Notes: generated by a model not told the origin, from the sequence alone. Shown: positions 54,501 through 64,000, numbered from the stretch's first letter. The stretch is 64,000 bases of DNA from Lichenifustis flavocetrariae (GCF_026130545.1 NZ_JAMOIM010000008.1:62001-126000); one strand, 5' to 3'. Numbers and translations are program-made.

Positions 54501-54613
54501 CAGCAGTTCTCCGAGAATCTTAAACTCTCGCAGAGTATTCAACCGCTTTCCTTGCTTGTTGCCGGAGAGACCCCTGTTACTCTTGGCGTCATCAGGGGCA
54601 GGCGGGGCCGATC

Positions 54614-56152
54614 ATGGTTGTGCGGGTGGCGACGGTCGCGTTCGATGGGATCGAGGCGCGGCCCGTGGACGTGCAGGTCCATATCGCCAACGGCACCGTC
54701 ATGTTCACCATCGTGGGCCTTGCCGATAAGGCCGTGGGCGAGTCGCGCGAGCGGGTACGGGCAGCGCTCATCGCGTCGGGGCTTGCTCTGCCGGCCAAGC
54801 GGATCACGGTCAATCTCGCGCCGGCGGATCTGCCCAAGGAGGGCAGCCACTACGATCTGCCGATCGCCCTTGGCGTCATGGCCGCGATCGGGGCGATCCC
54901 GCCGGACGCGCTCGCCAACATGACCGTCGTGGGAGAATTGGCGCTCGACGGCACGATCACGTCCGTGGCCGGCGTTCTTCCGGCGGCCGTCGCCGCGAAT
55001 GCCCGAGGACACGGCCTCATCTGCCCGAGGGCCTGCGGCCCCGAAGCCGCCTGGGCGTCGCGCGATCTCGATGTCCTCGCGCCCCTCTCGTTGATCCAAC
55101 TCGCCAATCACTTCAAAGGCACGCAGGTCCTGTCGCGTCCCGAGCCGGCAATTCGTCCCGCGGCCCGGGGCCTGCCGGACCTGCGCGACGTCAAAGGCCA
55201 GGAGAGCGCCAAGCGCGCGCTCGAGATCGCCGCAGCGGGTGGCCACAATCTATTGATGAATGGGCCGCCGGGCGCGGGAAAGTCCATGCTCGCGGCCCGA
55301 TTGCCCTCGATCCTGCCGCCGCTCGATCCCCGCGAGCTCCTCGAAGTGTCGATGATCCATTCGGTCGCCGGGCTCCTGGCCGACGGCCAGTTGAGCGATC
55401 GTCGCCCATTTCGTGCCCCGCACCATTCGGCGTCGATGCCGGCCCTGGTCGGCGGAGGGATTCACGCCAAGCCGGGCGAGATTTCTCTGGCGCATAATGG
55501 CGTGCTGTTCCTCGACGAGCTTCCCGAATTCGCGACGCCCGTACTCGACTCGCTTCGACAACCTTTGGAGACCGGCGAAGTTGCGATCTCCCGCGCCAAC
55601 AATCGGGTGACGTATCCGGCGCGCTTCCAGCTCATCGCGGCCATGAACCCCTGCCGTTGCGGCCATGCGCTCGATCCGGCCCAGATTTGCCGACGGCAGC
55701 CGGTCGAGCGCTGTATCGCGCAATATACGTCGCGCCTCTCCGGTCCTCTGCTCGATCGCATCGATATGCATATCGACGTTCCGGCCGTGACGGCCGCCGA
55801 CCTGATTTTGCCCGCCCCCGCTGAAGGGTCCGCAGAGGTCGCGGCCCGGGTGGTCGCGGCGCGCCGCTTGCAAAGCGAACGCTATGAAGCGCTCGGACTG
55901 CCGGCCGCAACCAGCAATGCCGCGGCACCGGCCGCCGCGATCGAACAGGCCGTGGCCCTCGATGCAAGCGCCACGGCCTTCATTCGCAACGCCTCGGAAA
56001 CGATGCGGCTGACCGCACGAGGATTCCACCGTGTGTTGAAGCTGGCCCGAACCTTGGCGGATCTCGAAGATTCGTCATCGGTCCGCCGCGCCCATCTCGC
56101 CGAGGCCTTGTCGTACCGCAAGACGCCGGAACGGGCGACGACGCCCGCATAG
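54614..56152 (+). CDS. comM: YifB/ComM family Mg-chelatase-like AAA+ ATPase
   Basis: The 512-residue protein has an N-terminal ribosomal S5-like/Lon-like domain (FTIVGLADKAVGESRERVRA, LAPADLPKEGSHYDLPIALG), then the AAA+ core with Walker A NGPPGAGKS (216-224), Walker B GVLFLDELPEF, and AMNPCRCGH with the conserved zinc-like cysteines, and finally the C-terminal Mg_chelatase_C domain (RGFHRVLKLARTLADLEDS). ComM in Vibrio is a hexameric helicase that drives branch migration during natural transformation. The same role here is by family only. It stands alone after the catabolic locus. Confidence 0.93.
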   Translation: MVVRVATVAFDGIEARPVDVQVHIANGTVMFTIVGLADKAVGESRERVRAALIASGLALPAKRITVNLAPADLPKEGSHYDLPIALGVMAAIGAIPPDALANMTVVGELALDGTITSVAGVLPAAVAANARGHGLICPRACGPEAAWASRDLDVLAPLSLIQLANHFKGTQVLSRPEPAIRPAARGLPDLRDVKGQESAKRALEIAAAGGHNLLMNGPPGAGKSMLAARLPSILPPLDPRELLEVSMIHSVAGLLADGQLSDRRPFRAPHHSASMPALVGGGIHAKPGEISLAHNGVLFLDELPEFATPVLDSLRQPLETGEVAISRANNRVTYPARFQLIAAMNPCRCGHALDPAQICRRQPVERCIAQYTSRLSGPLLDRIDMHIDVPAVTAADLILPAPAEGSAEVAARVVAARRLQSERYEALGLPAATSNAAAPAAAIEQAVALDASATAFIRNASETMRLTARGFHRVLKLARTLADLEDSSSVRRAHLAEALSYRKTPERATTPA

Positions 56153-56310
56153 GACGCTTTGAGAAGGTCGGGTCGACTGCAACGTTCGTGTCGTCTGAAG
56201 CAGGGCCGATACTTGCCGGCACCCAACGTCTTAACGACTTGCAACGAAATTTCGGGGTTTCGGGAAGGCGGTTTCAACCTGCGCCAGCCTAAGGTTACCT
56301 GACTCGCTCC

Positions 56311-58083
56311 GTGTGTGGAGGCAGTCTTCGGAGGCGCAGCGACGTTGTGAAAGCGCTCCTGGCGGGTGACGCCGTATGCCGGCTGGTGCTCACCGGCTTC
56401 ATGATCACGTTCGTGGGCTTGGTTCTCCTGTGGCGGCGTTGGCGCCGCGATGCGCAGGCGCACGCCGTGGATCTGGAAGCCCTCAACGACGAGATCTGGG
56501 AACTGCGCGCAGCCGCAGAGGCGCGTGACAGGGCCGAGGCTGCAAGCGAGGCCAAGTCCCGGTTTCTCGCGACCGTCAGTCACGAGATTCGAACGCCGCT
56601 CAACGGCATCATCGGGATGGCCGATCTGCTGCGTGGCACGACCCTCGATGGTGAGCAGCAAGCCTATGTAGCTGCCGTGCGAACGTCCGGAATGGCGTTG
56701 ACGACATTGATTGACGAGATTCTGGACTTCTCCCGTATCGAGGCGGGGCGGCTCGACCTCGCTTGTGAACCATTCGATCTTGTGGCTCTAGTCGAGGGCG
56801 TCGTGGAACTCCTTGGTCCGCGGGCGCAGGACAAGGACCTGGAGATCGCCGCCGTGCTGGGCCGAAGCCTGCCGCGATGGATTGTGGGAGATGGTCCGCG
56901 CCTCAGGCAGGTCCTGATCAATCTGGCCGGCAATGCGATCAAGTTCACCCAAAGAGGCGGCCTCGGCCTGCGGATCGACCGAGACGGCCAAGACCTTCGT
57001 TTCGCCGTCTCCGATACGGGCCCCGGTGTCCCACCCGACCGTCGCGCGGCCATATTCGAGGAGTTCGAGCAAGGCGACAATTCGACGACGCGCCGGCAAG
57101 GCGGCACGGGCCTCGGTCTTGCGATCTCGCGCCGCATCATTGCCCGGATGAAGGGACATCTGCGTTTCGACGAACGCGTCGGTGGCGGGTCGGTCTTTTC
57201 GTTCACGATGCCGATGCAGGTGGCGCATGGGATCACGGCACCTCACGACCGAGTTCGCTGGCCAGACCTCAAGGGTCGGACCGCGCTGATCGTCTCTCCT
57301 GCAACCTTCTTGCCTCCCTTCCTCGCGGAGGAACTGGCAGGCTCGGGCCTGCGCGTCAGCCATGTTGCTGGTGTGGCTAAGGGGCTCGCCTGGATGCGCA
57401 GCCACGCAAGCGACTTCATCTTCGTCGACGGCGCGGTGGGAGAGGATGGCGCCCGTACCCTGATCGAGGGCGTCCGCGGTTTCGGAGCAAGCCGCGTGAT
57501 CCTCATGATGTCACCGCGCGAGCGACACGCGTTTGGGAGCCGGCTGACGACAGACTGCGATGGATGGTTGGTCAAGCCGATCCGCTCGCAATCGCTTGCC
57601 GAGCGTCTTGGCCCGATGGCGCCCCGAGCGGCGGCTGCGATCACGTCGCGCCCCGTCGACCCCAAACGAAGGCGAACCGCCCGCGTGCTGCTCGCCGAGG
57701 ATAATCCTATCAACGCCCTCATCGCCACCCGGACGCTCGAACGCCTCGGTGCGATCGTGACCTGCGTGCAGGATGGAGTGTCCGCCCTCGAAACGCTGAC
57801 ACAATCTATCGAGAGCCGAGTGCCACGGTTCGACCTCGTCCTGATGGACATCTCCATGCCCGGACTCGACGGCTTGGACACGACCCGCCGCCTCAGGGAG
57901 CTTGAAGCGCGGCACGGGGTACCCCACCTTCGGGTCATTGCACTCACGGCTCATGCCCTGGAAGAGAAGCTGCTCGCCTGTCGCTTGGCGGGCATGGATG
58001 ACGTTCTCTTGAAACCGGTCGATCCCGAGGTGTTCGGGCGGCTCCTCGACGAGGGGGCGGCCCTCTCCGCGGCAACGGGGTGA
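56311..58083 (+). CDS. Hybrid sensor histidine kinase/response regulator
   Basis: The 590-residue protein has one membrane segment (about 25-41), a short coiled coil, a HisKA domain with His91 in [20 protein letters not shown], an HATPase domain ([41 protein letters not shown]), an inactive receiver-like domain (about 310-430), and a true receiver with Asp513 in [13 protein letters not shown] and Lys in LLKPVDPE. There is no periplasmic sensor. It autophosphorylates and passes phosphate within the chain, needing an outside Hpt or regulator to act. GTG at 56311 is one start option; GTG at 56347 after GGAGG is another. Confidence 0.9.
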   Translation: MCGGSLRRRSDVVKALLAGDAVCRLVLTGFMITFVGLVLLWRRWRRDAQAHAVDLEALNDEIWELRAAAEARDRAEAASEAKSRFLATVSHEIRTPLNGIIGMADLLRGTTLDGEQQAYVAAVRTSGMALTTLIDEILDFSRIEAGRLDLACEPFDLVALVEGVVELLGPRAQDKDLEIAAVLGRSLPRWIVGDGPRLRQVLINLAGNAIKFTQRGGLGLRIDRDGQDLRFAVSDTGPGVPPDRRAAIFEEFEQGDNSTTRRQGGTGLGLAISRRIIARMKGHLRFDERVGGGSVFSFTMPMQVAHGITAPHDRVRWPDLKGRTALIVSPATFLPPFLAEELAGSGLRVSHVAGVAKGLAWMRSHASDFIFVDGAVGEDGARTLIEGVRGFGASRVILMMSPRERHAFGSRLTTDCDGWLVKPIRSQSLAERLGPMAPRAAAAITSRPVDPKRRRTARVLLAEDNPINALIATRTLERLGAIVTCVQDGVSALETLTQSIESRVPRFDLVLMDISMPGLDGLDTTRRLRELEARHGVPHLRVIALTAHALEEKLLACRLAGMDDVLLKPVDPEVFGRLLDEGAALSAATG

Positions 58084-58606
58084 CGCGAAGCTGCGGTGTC
58101 GGCCCTTGCAGCGTCGAGCACGGCCGTTCCTGTCGAGCCCTCGCCCGCTTATGGATGGCCGGCTAAAGTTGGGTCACCCGACTTCGATCTGCCCGTTGCT
58201 ATCCTGCACGCGCGGGGATCTCGCTTGAACGCAGTCTCGCCTTACCGTTGATGCGGCCGGCGGCTGTGGCCACGACTGCTTCACCGCGCAGTTTGGCTGA
58301 CGGATCCTCGATCAGAGCGGACATCGGGATGTCGCTTGTGTCGACGGAGCGGAGCTTTGCCCGACACGCCACAGTGTTTGAGCCCAGACCCTGGTTCTGA
58401 CGATCGGCGAACCGGCGCTCTGTTTCGATTTTAGCCTGCCGTTAACCAAACTCAGCTTCACTTGTCGCAAGGAGCAAGCGGGCCGACGTCCGTTTGTCTC
58501 AGGCGCGACACAGCTCAGGCCACCCGAACGATGCCGGTTCGGTTCGGCGATATGCTGGCTGAACCCGGATGCGGTGAGAAATGGTCTCTTCACGAAAGCC
58601 GATCGC
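58084..58606. other. Spacer without a recognised gene
   Basis: About 520 bases between the hybrid kinase and the DUF2778 gene. No protein-like frame, hairpin with T-run or repeat stands out. The end of the region may encode an alternative N-terminus of the next gene from GTG at 58574. Confidence 0.35.
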
Positions 58607-59641
58607 ATGAGATACGCGTCGGCCGTACCATCTTCCCGCCCAACGTTTTCGGGCCGCTTACCCCCTCGGCGGTATCGACCGCGCTCACTCTTCAAGAGCA
58701 GCCTTGTATTGGCAAGCCTGTTTGCAGGCTTTGTGACACTCGACACGCGACCCGCCGTCTGCCCCGGTTCGACGAAACCGGCGGTGGTCTTACAGGCGGT
58801 CATCGCTCCACCAGAGCCGCTGAACCCGCTGCTCGATCCAAACTCTTTTGCCGGCGGTACGACGCCGGTCGTCCTGGGGGAGAGCGCTCCCTTGGCGTCA
58901 GAGTTCAGGTTCACGCGCTCCGATCCCCCTATCGAGGTCGCGGCAAGCGAGTCCGAGGTCGATCTTCCACCGCCACCGCCAGATGCCTCCCCGCTTGTGG
59001 CGGACGTGCCCGTACCTACGCCGCGACCACCGGACCTGCAGACCCCGGTCGTGCGGCCGCCCCTTCGTGCTCCAAGTCGTCAGTTCGCCCAGCGCGGTGA
59101 TCCTGCGGTTTTGCCATCGTCACCCGTCGATCATCGCTCGTTTTTCGAAAAGGTCTTTGGCCTGAACCAGGCGGCCGGCCCAGCTCTGGGTTACGCCGCA
59201 CCTGAGGAAGGGCTCTTCGGTTCCGGGCGGCGCCTGACCGACAGTCCCGCCCGCGCCTTTGGAGCGGCAACAGCCGTGTACGAAATCGCGTCCCATACCG
59301 TCTACATGCCCGATGGGGCGCAGCTCGAAGCGCATTCGGGTCTCGGCGATCGACTCGATGACGTCCGTTACGTCCACGAGCGGATGCGCGGCCCGACGCC
59401 TCCTCATATTTATCAGCTCACCCCGCGCGAGCAGTTGTTCCATGGTGTTCAGGCGCTGCGGCTGAACCCGGTCGGTGGGGGCAATATCTTCGGCCGAACG
59501 GGCCTGTTGGCCCACACCTACATGCTTGGCCCGAACGGTGATTCCAACGGCTGCGTGTCATTCAAGAACTACCGGGCGTTTCTGCAGGCCTTTCAGAATG
59601 GCGACGTCAAGCGATTGGTGGTCGTCGCCCGCCTGAACTGA
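58607..59641 (+). CDS. Tlde1-like protein (DUF2778), secreted or membrane-anchored
   Basis: The 344-residue protein has an N-terminal hydrophobic anchor (about 33-47, LFKSSLVLASLFAGFVTL), then a proline-rich linker (PPPPPDASP, PVPTPRPPD) and a C-terminal DUF2778 domain. The domain carries His in LLAHTYMLG and Cys in GDSNGCVSFKNY, the pair typical of Tlde1 L,D-transpeptidase/carboxypeptidase enzymes that modify peptidoglycan. In Rhizobiales such proteins are usually not tied to type VI secretion, and no T6SS or immunity gene is here. GTG at 58574 is an alternative start. The 3' end overlaps the MATE gene by 35 bases. Confidence 0.82.
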   Translation: MRYASAVPSSRPTFSGRLPPRRYRPRSLFKSSLVLASLFAGFVTLDTRPAVCPGSTKPAVVLQAVIAPPEPLNPLLDPNSFAGGTTPVVLGESAPLASEFRFTRSDPPIEVAASESEVDLPPPPPDASPLVADVPVPTPRPPDLQTPVVRPPLRAPSRQFAQRGDPAVLPSSPVDHRSFFEKVFGLNQAAGPALGYAAPEEGLFGSGRRLTDSPARAFGAATAVYEIASHTVYMPDGAQLEAHSGLGDRLDDVRYVHERMRGPTPPHIYQLTPREQLFHGVQALRLNPVGGGNIFGRTGLLAHTYMLGPNGDSNGCVSFKNYRAFLQAFQNGDVKRLVVVARLN

Positions 59642-60992
59642 ACACCCACCATCGCCCGAGCAGCAGGAGCGCCACGGTGAAAAGGCCGGCCGTCAGCCCG
59701 ATCCAGACACCTGTCGTCGCATTGTTGATCACGAGCACGAAGGCGAGCGGCAGGCCAACGCCCCAATAGCTGAACATGGCGATGAGCATCGGCATGCGCG
59801 TGTCCTGAAGGCCCCTTAACATGCCGCCGAGCACCACTTGCGCCGCATCGGCAAGCTGGAAGATACCGGCGATGCCAAGGAGGAGCGCGGCAGCGCGTGT
59901 GACGGCCTGGGCGCCCGGCTCGGACGGGTCGATGAAGAGCCCGATGATGGGTTCAGGCACGGTCACGAGGACAACGGCAGACGCGAGCGCCACACCGAGT
60001 CCCAGCATCAGCGCCACCCATCCCGCGCGTGCCGAGGCTGCTCGTTTTGCCGCTCCAGCCACCCGCACGGTCGCGGCCTGCGCGATCCCAAGCGGCACCA
60101 TGAATGTGAATGAGGCCACCTGAAGCGCGATGGCATGGGCCGGAAGCGAGACTGGGTCGTAATGTCCGACCAAGGCGGTCGCGGCGGTGAACATTCCCAC
60201 TTCGAGCACGATCCCGATGCCAATTGGTGCCCCCAGCCGCCACAGGGTTGCGCAGGCACGCCATGGCACGCGGCCAAGACCCTGAAACAGCCGTAGCTTG
60301 CGGAATCGAGGGTCGACCGCGACGGCAACGCTCAGCGCGCCCGCCATGAACAAGTTGGACAGGAATGTCGCGAGGCCGGAGCCCAGCAGGCCCAGCGCCG
60401 GTAAGCCGGCATGACCATCGATCAGCAGCCAGTTCAGCACGAAATTGAGCACCACGGCGCCAACGCCGGTCACCACGGCCCAGCGTGGACGTTCAAGGGC
60501 GGCGAGGAGCGAGCGCAACACGAGATAGATCAGTGCCGGCAGCAACGACCATTGCATCACGTGAAGGTAAGACGCCGCCTCATCTGCCAGCCGTGACTCC
60601 TGGCCGAGCAACCGAAGTACTGGAGCAGCTTCCCAAAGCAGACACCAAACCGGTATCACGACGATGATATTGTTCCAGAAGCCGGCATGAACCAGACGCC
60701 GGATGGCATCGGTCGTTGCAACCGCGCCGGAACCGCGTTCGCGGGCCACCAGGGGTGAAATGGCCGCGGTGAGCCCGATGCCGAACATCAAGCAAGTGTT
60801 GTAGAGCGCCAGGCCCAGCGTACTTGCCCCAAGAGCCTCGGGATTGATCCTCCCGATCATCGCGGCGCTTGTGAGGTTCATTGCCATTTCGATGGCGTTT
60901 GTCAGAATCAGCGGAATGCTGAGCCGCAAGCATGCGCTGAATTCCGACCGCCAGGATGTAGCGCGGCTTTGGTCGATCGTGAGGCTGGACAT
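59607..60992 (-). CDS. MATE family efflux transporter (NorM-like)
   Basis: The 461-residue protein has about 12 helices and MATE motifs: IPLILTNAIEMAMNLTSAAM, GIGLTAAISPLVARERGSG, PIGIGIVLEVGMFTAATALV and QVVLGGMLRGLQDTRMPMLI. The pattern is NorM-like, differing from the DinF-like MATE at 20992. It would export cationic compounds by ion antiport. Its last 35 bases overlap the DUF2778 gene on the opposite strand, so the two ends constrain each other. The substrate is unknown. Confidence 0.91.
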   Translation of the reverse strand: MSSLTIDQSRATSWRSEFSACLRLSIPLILTNAIEMAMNLTSAAMIGRINPEALGASTLGLALYNTCLMFGIGLTAAISPLVARERGSGAVATTDAIRRLVHAGFWNNIIVVIPVWCLLWEAAPVLRLLGQESRLADEAASYLHVMQWSLLPALIYLVLRSLLAALERPRWAVVTGVGAVVLNFVLNWLLIDGHAGLPALGLLGSGLATFLSNLFMAGALSVAVAVDPRFRKLRLFQGLGRVPWRACATLWRLGAPIGIGIVLEVGMFTAATALVGHYDPVSLPAHAIALQVASFTFMVPLGIAQAATVRVAGAAKRAASARAGWVALMLGLGVALASAVVLVTVPEPIIGLFIDPSEPGAQAVTRAAALLLGIAGIFQLADAAQVVLGGMLRGLQDTRMPMLIAMFSYWGVGLPLAFVLVINNATTGVWIGLTAGLFTVALLLLGRWWVFSSGGRRPPIA

Positions 60993-61208
60993 GCGGTTCT
61001 TTACGGCGGTGTGCCGCCCCAGGCTACCGCTACGTCCCCATTGGGCCGATTGACGGGTTTATGGAAGCCAACGTCGCCCGCTACAAAATCCTTGATCCTC
61101 GACGGCTCCAGCCAAAGGCTTAGGCAGAAAAGCCGCCAGAGCCCAAGCTGCACATGTTTGAAATTGGGCGCGGCGCGGTGCTCTCGACCGATCCTTCAGC
61201 CCGTTGTT

Positions 61209-61436
61209 TTAGCATCGCGGACAGATGTTCATCACCCGGTCGATGCGTTTCTGTTCCTGCTCGATCACGCGGTCCATATCATCAACCGACTTGGTTTGAG
61301 TGGCTCCCATATGCGGTGAACGTGTCGGGCCTGCATGAGGGTATCGCGGCCCAGACGGGTCTGAAGCCGTTTGCGCCAGTGCCATGCTCGCGCTCGCGAG
61401 AAACGCGCATGAAGCCAGGATGGGTGCGATTTTCAT
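61209..61436 (-). CDS. Small secreted protein of unknown function
   Basis: The 75-residue protein starts MKIAPILASCAFLASASMAL with a clear signal peptide (cleavage after AQ/T near residue 22). The mature part of about 50 residues is rich in Pro, His and Ser (SGPRYPHAGPTRSPHMGATQ), then a short helix (SVDDMDRVIEQEQKRIDRVM), and ends NICPRC with a Cys pair. AAGGAG sits nine bases before the ATG. No domain is recognised. The CPRC end may bind metal or form a disulphide. Confidence 0.7.
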   Translation of the reverse strand: MKIAPILASCAFLASASMALAQTASDPSGPRYPHAGPTRSPHMGATQTKSVDDMDRVIEQEQKRIDRVMNICPRC

Positions 61437-61693
61437 CGTCTGAGTCTCCTTGCCAAGGCGGCCTCTCCACTCCGCCTCACATTTAGGTAGTGCCCGACCG
61501 CAGTGCCGTCGATCCATCTGGAACATCAGCTTTTTGTGAAGAAGGAAGGAATGCGGCAGGCCGCGAAACACGCGTGTTGAACCTCTCCGAACGTGTTGCC
61601 GAGCCGACCTCAACCCGATCCAACATGGCGTCGCCCCGGCGGACGCCTTATGGCTGTGGTTTGATCTCAACTCCCGACCGGGACGGTAGACGC

Positions 61694-62770
61694 ATGAACG
61701 GTTCCCTGATCCCAATTTTCGACGGCCACAATGACACGCTGCTGCGATTGGCGACGCGCGGGGCCGAGACGGCCGCTGACCGCTTTTCAGGGCGTGTGAC
61801 GCAGGGTCATATCGACCTACCGCGCGCCAGGAGCGGCGGTTTCGTGGGCGGCCTTTTCGCAGTATTTCCGCCGCCGCTCCGCATGCCGAATATGACGTCG
61901 TCCATGAAGGGCGCATCCTACGACATGCCGCTCCCCGAGTTGCTCGCGATGGAGACGGCCCAAGCCTCGACGCTGAGCATGTTCAGTGTCTTGCTCCGGC
62001 TCGAACGGGACTTTCCTGAAGATCTCGCTGTTTGTCGCACGATGCCGGAGATCCGAAACGCCATCGCGGCCGGCAAGATCGCCGCGGTGCTTCATATCGA
62101 GGGCGCGGAGGCCATCGACCGGGATTTCGTGGCGCTCGACGTGCTGCATGCGGCCGGCTTACGTTCGCTCGGCCTCGTTTGGAGTCGGCCGAATATCTTC
62201 GCCCACGGCGTTCCGTTCCGGTTCCCGAGTTCGCCCGATACCGGCGAAGGACTGAGCGAAGCCGGAAAGCAACTCGTCAAGGCCTGCAACGAACGTCACA
62301 TCATGATCGACCTGTCGCACCTCAACGAAAAGGGATTCTGGGACGTTGCTGCGCTCACTTCGGCGCCGCTGGTTGCCACACATTCCAACGTGCATGCTCT
62401 CTGTCCGTCGGCCCGCAACCTCACGGGCCGCCAGCTCGATGCGATCCGCGAGAGCCGAGGCATGGTGGGCCTGAATTTCGCGACCTGTTTCCTGCGACCG
62501 GACGGTGCCATGCGGGCCGACACGGACCTCGATCTGATGGTGCGCCACCTCGATGCGCTGCTCGAACACCTGGGGGAGGACGGTGTCGCTTTCGGCTCGG
62601 ACTTCGACGGCGCCGTGGTGCCTGCAGAACTCCGCGATGTATCCGGCCTTCCCCGGCTTGTGGAGCGTCTGCGCCAATCGGGCTACAGCGAGGCCTTGCT
62701 CCGCAAACTCTGTGCGGAGAACTGGTTTTCGATGCTCGATCGGACGTGGTCACCGTCGACCGGAAACTGA
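61694..62770 (+). CDS. Membrane dipeptidase family (M19) peptidase
   Basis: The 358-residue protein is a renal-dipeptidase-like M19 metalloenzyme. Zinc ligands are visible: His12 and Asp14 in FDGHNDTLL, Glu136 in LHIEGAEAI, His209 in DLSHLNEKG and His230 in VATHSNVHA. A late GSDFDG motif completes the site. It hydrolyses dipeptides, often those with a D-residue at the C-terminal side. No signal peptide is seen from ATG at 61694, so it is probably cytoplasmic. It lies 61 bases before the D-aminopeptidase gene, suggesting joint use on D-amino-acid peptides. Confidence 0.91.
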   Translation: MNGSLIPIFDGHNDTLLRLATRGAETAADRFSGRVTQGHIDLPRARSGGFVGGLFAVFPPPLRMPNMTSSMKGASYDMPLPELLAMETAQASTLSMFSVLLRLERDFPEDLAVCRTMPEIRNAIAAGKIAAVLHIEGAEAIDRDFVALDVLHAAGLRSLGLVWSRPNIFAHGVPFRFPSSPDTGEGLSEAGKQLVKACNERHIMIDLSHLNEKGFWDVAALTSAPLVATHSNVHALCPSARNLTGRQLDAIRESRGMVGLNFATCFLRPDGAMRADTDLDLMVRHLDALLEHLGEDGVAFGSDFDGAVVPAELRDVSGLPRLVERLRQSGYSEALLRKLCAENWFSMLDRTWSPSTGN

Positions 62771-62831
62771 ACCCACAGGACATTCCGAACACCGTCTTCA
62801 CAGAAGCGGGCCGGCCTGAGAAAGTGGCGAA

Positions 62832-64000
62832 ATGACCAAACTCGATAATGCCCGTCTCGATCGGGTTCTTCAGGCGCTTCCTCGGACCTACGCCGGCCCG
62901 GGTGGCGCCGTCGCAGTGCTGCGTGAAGGCGAGGTTCTCGTCCGGCATGCCTGGGGATTTGCCAATGCGGAACGGCGCACAGCCTTCACACCGCAAACCT
63001 TGTTCCGGATGTGTTCCATCACCAAGCAGTTCACCTGCGGCTTGGTGCTGGACGCCTTTCCCGACCCGTCGGTGCTTGACTCCGATGTCGGGGCACGTCT
63101 GCCGCATTTGCGGCAACCCGCGCCGGATTTTCTGCACCTCTGCCACAATCAGTCGGGGCTGAGGGACTACTGGGCCGTCGCTATGCTGCAAGGGTCACCG
63201 GTCGAGGCACCGTTCGGCGATGCCGAAGCCATGCGCCTGATCCGCGGCACGCAAACCCTGCAATTCGCGCCGGGCACCCGCTATTCCTATTGCAACAACA
63301 ATTTCCGGATCGTCTCTGACATTCTGGAAACCCGCACCGGGAGAAGTTTCGCGGAGCTGCTGAGAACGCGAATGTTTGAGCCGGCCGGAATGTCCACCGC
63401 GTTCCTGGCCGCCGATACGCGGGCCATGCCGGACGGCACGGAAGGTTATGAAGGCAACCAAGCCATTGGCTTTCGTGCGGCCGAGAACCGCATCATCTGG
63501 ACCGGCGATGCCGGCATCGGCGCAAGCCTCGACGATATGATCGCCTGGGAGCAGTTCATCGACAGCACCCGTGATGACTCGCACGGTGTCTATGCGGGCC
63601 TCGCGGCCCCGGTCCGGTTCGCCGATGGCGCGGAAGCCGCCTACGGGTTCGGACTCAGCCGGAGGCCCGAATTCGGTCGTCTTGTCGTCGGGCACGCCGG
63701 GGCGTTACGAGGCTGGCGCAGTCAGCGAATCTTCGTCCCCTCGGAGCGTATCTCCGTCGTGGTGCTGTTCAATCATCTTGCGGATCCGCACGCGGCCGCC
63801 CTCGAGCTTCTCGGCGCGATGCTGGGCGAAGATCACCCCGCCCCAGACCGAACGATGCCGTGGCCGGATTGGGTTGGTACCTACGTGGAACCGGAGACCG
63901 GCTTGGCTGTGCGTATCGAGCCTGCCAGGGCGGGGGAGGTTCGATTGCGGTATGGCCAGACCCCCGAGCGCCTCAACCTTTCCGCTGACGGAACGGCAGG
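62832..64000 (+). CDS. dap: D-aminopeptidase DAP (S12), C-terminus beyond right edge
   Basis: The frame is open from ATG at 62832 to the window edge (389 complete codons). The protein matches the D-aminopeptidase of Ochrobactrum anthropi: catalytic Ser62 and Lys65 in CSITKQFTCG, Tyr153 in RYSYCNNN, and His288 in GHAGALRGW (numbered within this protein; the spacing fits the penicillin-binding fold). The N-terminal two thirds is the S12 catalytic domain, and the start of the first accessory domain (WVGTYVEPETGLAVRIE) is included. It releases N-terminal D-amino acids from peptides and amides. The missing part would hold the rest of the two C-terminal barrel domains. Confidence 0.93.
   Translation, partial: MTKLDNARLDRVLQALPRTYAGPGGAVAVLREGEVLVRHAWGFANAERRTAFTPQTLFRMCSITKQFTCGLVLDAFPDPSVLDSDVGARLPHLRQPAPDFLHLCHNQSGLRDYWAVAMLQGSPVEAPFGDAEAMRLIRGTQTLQFAPGTRYSYCNNNFRIVSDILETRTGRSFAELLRTRMFEPAGMSTAFLAADTRAMPDGTEGYEGNQAIGFRAAENRIIWTGDAGIGASLDDMIAWEQFIDSTRDDSHGVYAGLAAPVRFADGAEAAYGFGLSRRPEFGRLVVGHAGALRGWRSQRIFVPSERISVVVLFNHLADPHAAALELLGAMLGEDHPAPDRTMPWPDWVGTYVEPETGLAVRIEPARAGEVRLRYGQTPERLNLSADGTA

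Noticed and set aside
1-64000. tRNA, rRNA, CRISPR array, insertion sequence, prophage or toxin-antitoxin genes
   Set aside because: None was seen on either strand. The repeated palindromes at 45-54 kb are intergenic mosaic elements without spacers or a transposase.

Overview
The window looks like chromosomal DNA of a high-GC alphaproteobacterium of the Hyphomicrobiales (Rhizobiales) type. This is an inference from gene content: a GbpR-ChvE-GguAB sugar uptake locus, a three-subunit pntAA-pntAB-pntB transhydrogenase preceded by a tiny aa3 cytochrome oxidase subunit IV gene, ExoY-type polysaccharide genes, a BiuH-type biuret hydrolase, and RIME-like intergenic palindromes. No rRNA, tRNA, CRISPR array, insertion sequence or phage gene was seen.

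Positions 1-20950 are a polysaccharide region in two parts. The first (1-11516) holds a divergent glycosyltransferase cut by the left edge, an ExoY-like priming transferase, three more glycosyltransferases, a GH16 glycanase and a Wzz/BY-kinase protein that appears to lack its periplasmic coiled coil. These are followed by an FAD monooxygenase-like protein, an ATP-grasp enzyme and a GT2 glycosyltransferase. After a chemoreceptor (11760-14009) comes a second export module: exosortase-EpsI fusion, outer-membrane barrel, Wza-like export protein, EpsF-like chain-length protein, EpsG-like kinase and a 71-residue membrane protein.

Positions 20992-33864 are mostly housekeeping and scattered genes: a MATE exporter, a single-domain response regulator, an NDUFA9-like protein, an RhlE-type helicase, a GNAT acetyltransferase, inorganic pyrophosphatase, cytochrome oxidase subunit IV, transhydrogenase, a LysE exporter and a LuxR-type regulator.

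Positions 33965-54413 are a catabolic region. A short operon covers late urate breakdown (FMN reductase, UraH, a PuuE-UraD fusion). Next is a galactose/arabinose locus (sugar dehydrogenase, GbpR, ChvE, GguA, GguB). Then comes an s-triazine/ureide locus: AtzH divergent from a GntR regulator, a BMP-type ABC importer, formamidase, BiuH, cyanuric acid hydrolase, a second isochorismatase-fold hydrolase, AtzG and AtzE. It encodes two routes from opened cyanuric acid to allophanate: a direct one through biuret (BiuH) and one through carboxybiuret and dicarboxyurea (AtzEG, AtzH). No allophanate hydrolase is in the window. RIME-like repeats sit only between genes of this locus.

Positions 54614-64000 contain a ComM/YifB ATPase, a hybrid histidine kinase, a Tlde1-like DUF2778 protein, a second MATE exporter, a small secreted protein, and a dipeptidase/D-aminopeptidase pair, the last cut by the right edge.
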